DNA from: Clostridium sp. MD294
GTDB lineage: Bacteria; Bacillota; Clostridia; Lachnospirales; Anaerotignaceae
Assembly (NCBI RefSeq): GCF_000364165.2
Contig: NZ_CP097810.1
Location: 2,668,130 to 2,732,129, forward strand
DNA: 64,000 nucleotides
Direction of reading: 5' to 3'
Shown here: positions 57,117-64,000 of the stretch, piece after piece
How positions within the stretch are numbered: position 1 is the first letter of the stretch
Layout: each line of letters opens with the position of its first letter
Position numbers and translations under genes: made by a program
The notes under the pieces: generated by a model
What the model was told of the DNA's origin: nothing
Databases searched by the model: none
The model's input: the letters and a program-made list of their open reading frames with translations, nothing else

Positions 57117-58205
57117 TTATTCTGCTAATGAAAACGTAATTTCTTCTTTATTTCCTATATTTTCAAAAATAGATAAATCAGATGTCACTTTACCAATTGG
57201 TATTACATCTACAGAAAGTATAGGGTTATCTGTTTGAGAATAAAATATAGCCATATTGTGGTGTGCTTCACAGTAAGTAATGTCACCATTTTCAAATGTT
57301 TTTTGACCACCTTCTACATTTTCGGGATAAAAATCTACGCTACCATAATATTCTCTATTACCATAACCAACCATAGAAATTGTGAGAGGAAATTTATTTT
57401 TAATTTCTTGTGCAAGTGCAGTATCATATATCACACCATTTAAAATATTGTCACCAACTTTTATAGTAATAGCAGTTTGTTTATTTTTTTGTTCTATCAT
57501 ATTAATATCTGTAAGCCATTCTATAACACTATTTTTAGATGAAAGAATATCTTCTGATTGAATGGCAATACCATCTTTAAAAATTGTTGCGTGACTAACT
57601 TCTTTTATTGTATCATAACTTCTGCCAGCACCATATCCATCATGTGTGCAAAATGGAACAACCGTTTTTCCTGTCAAATCATATTCGTTTAAAAAAGATA
57701 ATACTGCTTGTGGCACATCCGATGCCCAAACAGGATAACCAATAAATATTGTATCGTATTGTTCTATGTTTAAATCACTTTCTACAATAGGAGGTAAAAA
57801 ATTTGTATCCATTTCCTTATGATTGATATTTCTTAGTTCGTTAAAATCATAGGAATAAGTACTTTGTGTTTGTATCATATGAATATCACCGCCGACACTT
57901 TCCTGTATTATACGAGCTACATATTCTGTTGTACCAAAAGTATCTTTATCAATTACAATGCTTGCAGAAGTAGAAGCATCTATTTCTTGTGGATATTCTG
58001 TGTTTCCCATACGAGAAAAATAAACAATTAAATTCTTTTTATCTGTTACTGCAACATGATTTAATTCTTCATTATCACTTTTTTGTAATGTACTTTCTAT
58101 TTGGGTATTTTTTATAAAATCATTTTGTTCTGCTTTTCCTTCACTACAAGCAGAAGGAGAAAACAGAATAGCTGTAGAAAGTAATAAAGAAACTATTTTT
58201 TTCAT
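57117..58205 (-). CDS. Flavodoxin - cyclophilin-like lipoprotein
   Basis: 362 residues from ATG 58205 (MKKIVSLLLSTAILFSPSAC; lipobox Cys20). Flavodoxin domain: NLIVYFSRMGNTEYPQEIDA, YDTIFIGYPVWASDVPQAVL, KTVVPFCTHDGYGAGRSYDT. The C-terminal about 120 residues (ITIKVGDNILNGVIYDTALA ... GYGNREYYGSVDFYPENVEG ... HNMAIFYSQTDNPILSVDVI then PIGKV) form the cyclophilin-like fold often linked to these flavodoxins. Outer-membrane-leaflet redox protein by inference; regulated probably by the LysR gene upstream. Confidence 0.87.
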   Translation of the reverse strand: MKKIVSLLLSTAILFSPSACSEGKAEQNDFIKNTQIESTLQKSDNEELNHVAVTDKKNLIVYFSRMGNTEYPQEIDASTSASIVIDKDTFGTTEYVARIIQESVGGDIHMIQTQSTYSYDFNELRNINHKEMDTNFLPPIVESDLNIEQYDTIFIGYPVWASDVPQAVLSFLNEYDLTGKTVVPFCTHDGYGAGRSYDTIKEVSHATIFKDGIAIQSEDILSSKNSVIEWLTDINMIEQKNKQTAITIKVGDNILNGVIYDTALAQEIKNKFPLTISMVGYGNREYYGSVDFYPENVEGGQKTFENGDITYCEAHHNMAIFYSQTDNPILSVDVIPIGKVTSDLSIFENIGNKEEITFSLAE

Positions 58206-58336
58206 TGCTATACGCCTCACTTTCCTTTTTATCACTTGTTTTTCATAAAAAAATAGATATAGAATAAAAAGATAGGATACTTTTTTCTATATCTATATTA
58301 TAATATTTCTATTATATTATATCAAATACTTAGTTT

Positions 58337-59227
58337 TTATATCATACTTATGCCTGAAAAGCATTTTATATGTTCTATTAATTTATTTGTTGCTAAATTG
58401 AATGGCTGATGTTTTTTCCATGCCAATACACTATTTGCTGTTAATTCTGGATATAATGGTCTATAAGTCATTTTTTGCTTATCCCAAAAAGGTACAGAAC
58501 CCTCAATAACAATAGCATATGCCAATCCCTTTTGTACCATAATTGCAGCATTTGTACTAAAATTGCTCGTAAATAAAACTTGTATATTTTGAAAGAAATC
58601 ACCAAACCAATTTGATAATTCATTTTGTAGGTTTGTTCTTCTTGGAAGAATAATAGGTAAATTTTCTAAATCCTTTGCACTTACTATTTCTTTTTTTGCT
58701 AGTATATCATCAGGACACATTAAAACTATCCATCGTTCTTTTTTTGATAAACGAATAAAATCAAATTTTTCAATATCAATAGGCTCTAATAATACACCAA
58801 TATCAATTAGTCCTTTTTCCATTTGTTCTTTTACTAAATCAGCATTTGCTGTAAAAATATCATAAACCACAAAAGGATATTTTTGGTGAAAAGATGCAAC
58901 CACTTCGGACAATATTTGCATAGCTGCTAATTCTCCGCAGCCAATGATAATTCTACCTTCTATAAATTCCTCTTGCTCAATTAATTCTTTTTCTGTGCGG
59001 TCAACTAAATCTAAAATTTCTTCTGCTCTCCTTCGGAGTAATATTCCTTCATTTGTTAAAGTGATTTTTCTAGCACCTCTATAAAATAATTTAACACCAA
59101 TTTCTTTTTCTAATTGCAATAATTGTCTGCTCAATGTGGGCTGTGTAATATGTAAAATTTCTGCTGCACGATTAATTCCTTCTTCTCTAGCAACAGTAAG
59201 AAAATATCGAAGTGTTCTTATTTCCAC
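58337..59227 (-). CDS. LysR-family regulator of flavodoxin cluster
   Basis: 296 residues from GTG 59227 (GGGGG 6 nt upstream; an upstream ATG has none). HTH: RTLRYFLTVAREEGINRAAE then ILHITQPTLSRQLLQLEKEI. Effector domain from about 85. Same strand and about 130 bp upstream of the flavodoxin genes. Homologues next to flavodoxins are common in Clostridia. Confidence 0.88.
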   Translation of the reverse strand: MEIRTLRYFLTVAREEGINRAAEILHITQPTLSRQLLQLEKEIGVKLFYRGARKITLTNEGILLRRRAEEILDLVDRTEKELIEQEEFIEGRIIIGCGELAAMQILSEVVASFHQKYPFVVYDIFTANADLVKEQMEKGLIDIGVLLEPIDIEKFDFIRLSKKERWIVLMCPDDILAKKEIVSAKDLENLPIILPRRTNLQNELSNWFGDFFQNIQVLFTSNFSTNAAIMVQKGLAYAIVIEGSVPFWDKQKMTYRPLYPELTANSVLAWKKHQPFNLATNKLIEHIKCFSGISMI

Positions 59228-59300
59228 TGAAATCCCCCTATCAAAAAATATTGTTTTTATTATAACTGACACTTATCTAAAATACAATAACAGCGAAAAA

Positions 59301-60188
59301 TTAGGTTGTTAATACTTTTTTTATTTCTTCTAAAAGACCTTTTATTTGAGGGGTAATTACTTTATTTTTATGAAGTATAATTTGTATAAACTGGCTTTGT
59401 ATAAAATCTGAAACAGGAAGTATTTTTATTGTTTTTTGATGAGTTGATACTTTTACAGTATATTCTGGTAAGACCGCTAAAAAGTTACCCTGTTCTACTA
59501 ATCGTCTTGCCATTCCAGCATTTTGCATTTTGATAAAAGAATTGATTTCTATATTTTGCTTTGCCATTTCATTTTGAAAATATTTTATATAGGGTGCTGT
59601 ATCTTCCATTAAAATAAATTCCTGTAAAGACAAATCTTTTAATACTAATTCCTTACAGTTGCATAATGGATTATTAACATTTGCAATCACCAAAATTTGC
59701 ACTTGACTGCTATGCCAACATATCCATTCTGTTTGTGGCAATACTTCATCAATCAAAAAAGCAACATCCATTTGATTTTTTTTCAGTTCTTCTTGTAGTG
59801 TAGCAGTTGCATCAACAGTCAATTCTAATTTTACATTTGGAAATCGTTTATGATAATGAAAAAATATTTCTTCAAAAAATATTTCAAATAAAGATTCTAC
59901 CATACCAAATCGTATTGTTCCCTTCATATCATTTTCAGAACGCGTAAAATGTTCTATTTGAGAAGCTGCTGAAACAATTTGTTGTGCATAAGGTATCAAT
60001 TCTTCTCCATACTGTGTTAATGCTACTTTTTTACCTATTCTATCAAATAATTTTGCTCCTACTGTATTTTCTAATTGTTGTATTTGAAAACTAATACTGG
60101 ATTGAGAATAACCTAAAATTTGTGCAGTTTTTGTAAAATTTTTTGTAGCTGCTACTTGTAAAAAAGTATTCAAGTAATTTATTTCCAT
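59301..60188 (-). CDS. LysR-family regulator divergent from PLP enzyme
   Basis: 295 residues from ATG 60188 (AGGAGG 6 nt upstream). HTH LNTFLQVAATKNFTKTAQIL then GYSQSSISFQIQQLENTVGA; periplasmic-binding-like effector domain. CysL/CysB-like in overall pattern. Divergent from the Cys/Met enzyme gene, so it likely controls it and itself in response to a sulfur metabolite. Confidence 0.88.
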   Translation of the reverse strand: MEINYLNTFLQVAATKNFTKTAQILGYSQSSISFQIQQLENTVGAKLFDRIGKKVALTQYGEELIPYAQQIVSAASQIEHFTRSENDMKGTIRFGMVESLFEIFFEEIFFHYHKRFPNVKLELTVDATATLQEELKKNQMDVAFLIDEVLPQTEWICWHSSQVQILVIANVNNPLCNCKELVLKDLSLQEFILMEDTAPYIKYFQNEMAKQNIEINSFIKMQNAGMARRLVEQGNFLAVLPEYTVKVSTHQKTIKILPVSDFIQSQFIQIILHKNKVITPQIKGLLEEIKKVLTT

Positions 60189-60272
60189 TTTAATCCTCCT
60201 TTTATCCATTATATAAAATCCATTTTATTTTTACAATCGATTTTTTTGATTATTTTAATAAAAATCATTTGT

Positions 60273-60301
60273 TTTACAAATGGACAGTATTGTATTATAC
60301 T
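60273..60301 (+). promoter_or_regulatory. Promoter of PLP-enzyme gene
   Basis: TTTACA (60273-60278), 17-bp spacer, TATACT (60296-60301). The intergenic region between it and the divergent LysR start is short, so LysR sites probably lie upstream of and within 60189-60272. Confidence 0.7.
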
Positions 60302-60342
60302 TACTTTAGATTTAAAAAATTTAATTTTTAGGAGGAATAAAA

Positions 60343-61521
60343 ATGAAAAAAGAAATGAGCATAAATACAGTTGCAATTCATGGAGGTTCCAGAAAAGATG
60401 ATACATTCGGTGCAATTAATGTACCAATTTATATGACTTCTAATTATCGTATTCCAACAGATGGAACACCCATAGATTGGAGTGGAATTGATAGCAATAT
60501 CTATGCACGCAATCGCAATATCAACCAGATGACTTTACAAGATAAACTTTGTGCTTTGACACGTGCAGAAGATTGTGCTGTTTTTGCAAGCGGAGTAGCA
60601 GCTTTAGCTTCTGTTTTTGTAACTTATCTAAATAGTAATGACCATATTATTGTTTCAGAAGTCTGTTATAGTGCAACTAATTTATTATTCCGTGAAATAC
60701 TTCCTCAAAAATATCATATTGATGTTACTTTTGTTGACACAACAGACACAGAAGCAGTAAAAGCGGCAATCAAACCAAATACAAAATTAATTCATGTTGA
60801 AACACCAGGAAATCCTACTACTGGTATTAGTGACATTAAAAAAATTGCTGATATTGCTCATAAAGCAAATGCCTTGCTTTCAGTAGATGCTACTTTTGCA
60901 GGTCCAATTTGTATGTATCCTCTGAAACAAGGAGCCGATTTTGAAATTCATAGTATGACAAAGTATATTAATGGTCATGGCGATTCTTTAGGAGGCTGTG
61001 TGTTAGGCTCTAAAAAACTTTTAAAGAAAATAAAAGAAATTGCAATGGTAAACTTTGGAGGTATATTAAGTCCATTTAATGCATGGCTAATTTCACGTGG
61101 ATTAACAACATTACCATTAAGAATGGAACAACACAGTAAAACAGCTATGAAAGTTGCAGAATTTTTAGAAAAAAGCCCTGCGGTTCGTTTTGTATGGTAT
61201 CCTGGACTTTCATCTCACCCACAACATGACAGAGCAAAAGAAACAATGAATTATCAGTATTCTGGTATGATTTCTTTTGATATTAAAGGAGATGAAAAAA
61301 TACATCAACTTTTTTTGAACTCATTAAATTTAATAACTCATGCGGTTTCATTAGGCGATATTGAAAGTTTGATTGTATATTACGATAAATATAGTGATAA
61401 ACTTCCTCATTATCCTAAAATTTATCAGCAGGGATTTTTCCGTTTTAGTGTGGGATTAGAAGCAGCAGAAGATATTATTTTAGATTTACAACATGCTTTT
61501 TCTATTTGTAAACTTATTTAA
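60343..61521 (+). CDS. Cys/Met metabolism PLP-dependent enzyme (gamma-lyase type)
   Basis: 392 residues. Fold-type I PLP enzyme: YARNRNINQMTLQDKLCALT, VFASGVAALASVF, VETPGNPTTGISDI, DATFAGP, and the PLP lysine in HSMTKYINGHGDSLGG. The C-terminal substrate domain is intact (HAVSLGDIESLIVYY). Could be methionine gamma-lyase, cystathionine gamma-lyase/synthase or a related desulfhydrase; sequence motifs do not settle substrate. Strong AGGAGG. Confidence 0.9.
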   Translation: MKKEMSINTVAIHGGSRKDDTFGAINVPIYMTSNYRIPTDGTPIDWSGIDSNIYARNRNINQMTLQDKLCALTRAEDCAVFASGVAALASVFVTYLNSNDHIIVSEVCYSATNLLFREILPQKYHIDVTFVDTTDTEAVKAAIKPNTKLIHVETPGNPTTGISDIKKIADIAHKANALLSVDATFAGPICMYPLKQGADFEIHSMTKYINGHGDSLGGCVLGSKKLLKKIKEIAMVNFGGILSPFNAWLISRGLTTLPLRMEQHSKTAMKVAEFLEKSPAVRFVWYPGLSSHPQHDRAKETMNYQYSGMISFDIKGDEKIHQLFLNSLNLITHAVSLGDIESLIVYYDKYSDKLPHYPKIYQQGFFRFSVGLEAAEDIILDLQHAFSICKLI

Positions 61522-61551
61522 TTCTTATTCACTTATAAACAAGCAAATCAA

Positions 61552-61606
61552 TAAATAAAGAAGCCTATATCTCGCACTTATTGTAAGATATAAGTTTCTT
61601 TATTTA
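61552..61606 (+). terminator. Terminator after PLP-enzyme gene
   Basis: Long imperfect stem TAAATAAAGAA...TTCTTTATTTA with an inner TATATCT/AGATATA stem. Confidence 0.75.
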
Positions 61607-61774
61607 TAGATAAAAATAATAAACATTTATTATTTAGATATTTTTAAGAATATATAAAATTCATATCATATATTTTTCAATGTCATTTACAAATAATTTT
61701 ACGGATACAAAAATATATCAATTATTTATAAAATTTCATTTTCATATTTATGCACTATTTTTCAAAAAACTGAA
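61607..61774. other. AT-rich intergenic region upstream of bgl promoter
   Basis: No gene seen. A CcpA-type operator may exist but I see no convincing one. Confidence 0.4.
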
Positions 61775-61803
61775 TTGACAAGATTCATAACACTTGTTAT
61801 AAT
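61775..61803 (+). promoter_or_regulatory. bgl operon promoter
   Basis: TTGACA (61775-61780), 17-bp spacer, TATAAT (61798-61803); both perfect consensus. The transcript starts just before the antiterminator site. Confidence 0.85.
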
Positions 61804-61813
61804 GCTAACATAA

Positions 61814-61886
61814 GGATCGTTACTGATAATTCAGGCGTGACCAGTAAGGACATAAAAAGGTGTCTTTTTCGTGGTTACGCCTTTTT
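61814..61886 (+). promoter_or_regulatory. Ribonucleic antiterminator (RAT) and overlapping terminator, site 1
   Basis: RAT 61814-61842 (GGATCGTTACTG...CAGGCGTGACC pattern of LicT/BglG targets). The terminator stem GGCGTGACCA/TGGTTACGCC (61834-61843 and 61872-61881) plus T-run overlaps the RAT 3' half, so binding of the antiterminator prevents it forming. Confidence 0.9.
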
Positions 61887-61907
61887 ATATTGAAACAGGA
61901 GGAGAGT

Positions 61908-62771
61908 ATGAAGGTTGTTAAAGTTTTTAATAATAATGTTGCCCTTGTTTTAAACGACTCTAACCACGAGGAAATTATTATGGGGAAAGGAGTTGGATTT
62001 GGAAAAAGAGAACATGACACCATTGACCAAAACAAAATTGAAAATCGTTTTATATTAGAAGATAAAACTTCAGTCAAAGCATTTCAAGAATTGTTAGGTA
62101 GAATTGACATTGAAGATATTGAATTAGCAAGTGACATTATTCAATGCGGAGAGCAGCAACTTGGATATATTTGTAATAATTCTATATTATTAACATTATC
62201 AGACCACATCAGTTTTATGCTCAAAAGGGCAAGAGAAAAAATATTGTTTCTTACTCCTTTAGAATGGGACATTAAAATGATTTATCCAAATGAATTTAAA
62301 TATGCTTGCTCTGCTGTAGAGAAAATAAGAAAGCAAACAGGTTTAGATATTCCAGAACAAGAAGCTGCTTTTATTGCACTACACTTTATCAATGCACATT
62401 ATGAAGGAAAAGATATGCAAGAAACAATATTAAGTTCCAAAATCATTCAAAATGTAATTGATATTGCAAAGTATCATTATAAAGTAGAATTTGTAGAAAC
62501 ATCATTTAATTTTTCAAGATTTATCACACATATTCGTTATTTTGTAATGAGGCAGTTACATAATGAAAAAACGAACAACGATTCTTCTCTTATCAATGTA
62601 ATTGCTTTAAAATATCCAAATGACTACAAATGTGCTAAAAAAATAAAAGAATTTTTAGAAAAAAAATATCATTGGAAAATTGGAAATGACGAGTTATTAT
62701 ATTTATCATTACATTTGAATTGTTTATATTCTGATAGCAGGGCGTTACTGAATGATGAAGGCGTAACCTAA
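61908..62771 (+). CDS. licT: BglG/LicT-family transcription antiterminator
   Basis: 287 residues from ATG 61908 (GGAGGAGAG upstream). N-terminal RNA-binding CAT domain (1-55, KVVKVFNNNVALVLNDSNHE and GKGVGFGKREHDTI), then PRD1 and PRD2 with conserved His (LTLSDHISFMLKRA; FIALHFINAHYEG; FITHIRYFVMRQL; LLYLSLHLNCLY) that EI/HPr and the PTS phosphorylate. Binds the RATs at 61814 and 62740 when sugar is available. Confidence 0.92.
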   Translation: MKVVKVFNNNVALVLNDSNHEEIIMGKGVGFGKREHDTIDQNKIENRFILEDKTSVKAFQELLGRIDIEDIELASDIIQCGEQQLGYICNNSILLTLSDHISFMLKRAREKILFLTPLEWDIKMIYPNEFKYACSAVEKIRKQTGLDIPEQEAAFIALHFINAHYEGKDMQETILSSKIIQNVIDIAKYHYKVEFVETSFNFSRFITHIRYFVMRQLHNEKTNNDSSLINVIALKYPNDYKCAKKIKEFLEKKYHWKIGNDELLYLSLHLNCLYSDSRALLNDEGVT

Positions 62772-62808
62772 GCTGTATGATTACCTCATATTGCTTAGGT
62801 TTTTATTT
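62740..62808 (+). promoter_or_regulatory. RAT and overlapping terminator, site 2
   Basis: RAT 62740-62768 (GGGCGTTACTG...AAGGCGTAACC) lies in the last codons of the antiterminator gene. It overlaps the terminator AACCTAAGC/GCTTAGGTT (62765-62773 and 62793-62801) with TTTTATTTT. Second switch before the PTS gene. Confidence 0.88.
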
Positions 62809-62828
62809 TGCAAAAAGGGGGAAATATT

Positions 62829-64000
62829 ATGTTTGAAAAAGAGGCGAAAGAAATTTTAACATTGGTTGGTGGAAGCAGTAATGTAAATAGTTTAGTACAT
62901 TGTGCAACACGTTTAAGATTTGAATTAAAAGACAATCAAAAAGCAGACAAAGCAGCATTAGAAGAACTTTCTTATGTATTATCTGTTGTAGTAAGTGGAG
63001 GACAATTTCAAGTTGTTATTGGTCCAAAAGTAAGCTCTTATTATGAGGAAATTTTAAAAATTGCAAATTTAAAAAAGGATACTGAAAAAAGCAGTAATAT
63101 GTCTATATTAAAAATTATTTCTGGTGCTTTTTCGCCTTTAATTCCTATTATGGCTGGTGCTGGTATGGTAAAAGCTCTGCTGACTGTACTTGCTGAATTT
63201 GGTATTATGTCAGATGCAAGTGCTACCTATGCTGTATTATCCGCTGCTGGCAATGCCGTATTTTATTTTATGCCTATATTTTTAGGTATTACATTGTCAA
63301 AACAATTTGGTGCAAATGCTTATGTTGGTGGAGCACTTGGTGCAGCATTGTTAGAGCCATCTTTTACAGCACTGATAGGACAGCAGGGAACAAACTTTTT
63401 CGGAATTCCTTTAACCGCTGTGGATTATGCAACAACGATATTTCCTATATTTATTATTTCTTTAATCTATGCTTATTTAGATAAATTCTTAAAAAAGGTA
63501 ATTAAACAAGAATTACAAATGTTTTTAGTATCTATGATTTGTATTATTGTGTTGGTACCACTAGCAGTACTTGTATTTGGACCTTTTGGCACAACAATAG
63601 GTAATGTAATATCTTTGGTTGTTATGAAATTGTTTGATTTTAGTGGTATTGTTGCAGGTGTAATACTTGGGGCAACTTATCCATTTTTAACAATGCTGGG
63701 GCTTCATTGGGGATTTACACCAATCACATTACAAAATATTACAGAATTTGGTGGAGATGTTGTAGAAGGAGCAGCAGCCTGCTGTGTTTATGCTGAAATT
63801 GGCATTGCAATCGGTGCTTATTTAAAAGGTAAAAAACATTCTAAAATCAAAGAAATTGCAGGACCAACACTTTTAACAGGATTTTTAGCAGGTGTTACAG
63901 AACCGATATTATATGGTATTATTATGCGATATAAAAGATTGATGATAGTTGTAGCAATTGCTGGAGGTGTTGGTGGTGCAATTAATGGTCTTTTTGGTGT
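62829..64000 (+). CDS. bglP: Beta-glucoside PTS permease EIIBC(A), C-terminus off window
   Basis: At least 390 residues, open to the right edge. EIIB domain (1 to about 85) with phospho-Cys in VHCATRLRFELKDN (Cys27-28 region). The EIIC domain has about ten membrane segments (for example FSPLIPIMAGAGMVKALLTV, GLHWGFTPITLQNITEFGGD, GFLAGVTEPILYGIIMRYKR). Takes up and phosphorylates aryl- or disaccharide beta-glucosides. AAAGGGGG upstream. A phospho-beta-glucosidase would be expected next. Confidence 0.92.
   Translation, partial: MFEKEAKEILTLVGGSSNVNSLVHCATRLRFELKDNQKADKAALEELSYVLSVVVSGGQFQVVIGPKVSSYYEEILKIANLKKDTEKSSNMSILKIISGAFSPLIPIMAGAGMVKALLTVLAEFGIMSDASATYAVLSAAGNAVFYFMPIFLGITLSKQFGANAYVGGALGAALLEPSFTALIGQQGTNFFGIPLTAVDYATTIFPIFIISLIYAYLDKFLKKVIKQELQMFLVSMICIIVLVPLAVLVFGPFGTTIGNVISLVVMKLFDFSGIVAGVILGATYPFLTMLGLHWGFTPITLQNITEFGGDVVEGAAACCVYAEIGIAIGAYLKGKKHSKIKEIAGPTLLTGFLAGVTEPILYGIIMRYKRLMIVVAIAGGVGGAINGLFG

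Overview
The window is AT-rich, low-GC Bacillota (Firmicutes) DNA. Gram-positive ribosome-binding sites, consensus sigma-A promoters, a LicT/BglG-type PTS operon and Clostridia-style conjugative and recombinase genes point to an anaerobic, probably gut-associated Clostridia or Erysipelotrichia relative. I cannot name the species. No tRNA, rRNA or CRISPR was seen.

Region 1 (1 to about 42.6 kb) is nearly all of a transposable, Mu-like myophage prophage read leftward. Its early end lies near 42 kb and its late end runs off the left edge. From right to left it has: accessory genes (small basic protein, zinc-ribbon coiled-coil protein); an immunity region with three XRE repressors on + facing two BRO/KilA-like antirepressors on -; a MuA-like transposase, MuB-like ATPase, GemA and Mor activator; DUF3486 small terminase and TerL; neck genes; tail sheath; a portal-MuF-zincin fusion; a protease-scaffold-capsid fusion; tail tube; frameshifted tail chaperones; tape measure; a PBSX-like baseplate set (XkdP, Q, R, S, T, U); tail fibres; XkdX; holin; and a 5-methylcytosine methyltransferase cut by the window edge. 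Small + strand cargo loci sit between the leftward operons: hicAB, a lone HTH gene, and two copies of a three-gene cassette of tiny membrane-type peptides. A leftward type I toxin-like locus lies upstream of the tape measure. These cargo loci, above all the duplicated peptide cassette, are the least explained part of the window.

Region 2 (about 42.7 to 50.4 kb) is a visibly GC-richer remnant of a Tn1549/CTn-type conjugative element: truncated methyltransferase, frameshifted VirB4, PrgI, TrbL/VirB6, Maff2, N-truncated VirD4, DUF5348 and a DUF6017-type initiator. Region 3 (50.47 to 54.85 kb) is a mobile-element graveyard: two decayed large serine recombinases, a tyrosine integrase with three nonsense codons and a lost C-terminus, a small excisionase, and a site resembling the 3' end of guaA.

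Region 4 (55.1 to 64 kb) is chromosomal: a broken FGE-flavodoxin lipoprotein gene, two flavodoxin lipoproteins, two LysR regulators, a Cys/Met gamma-lyase-type PLP enzyme, and a BglG-antiterminator plus beta-glucoside PTS operon with two antiterminator/terminator switches.

Many frame breaks (8.43, 39.89, 43.80, 50.81, 52.89 kb) fall in short A/T homopolymers. Some may be assembly errors, programmed frameshifts or real decay; each is flagged.
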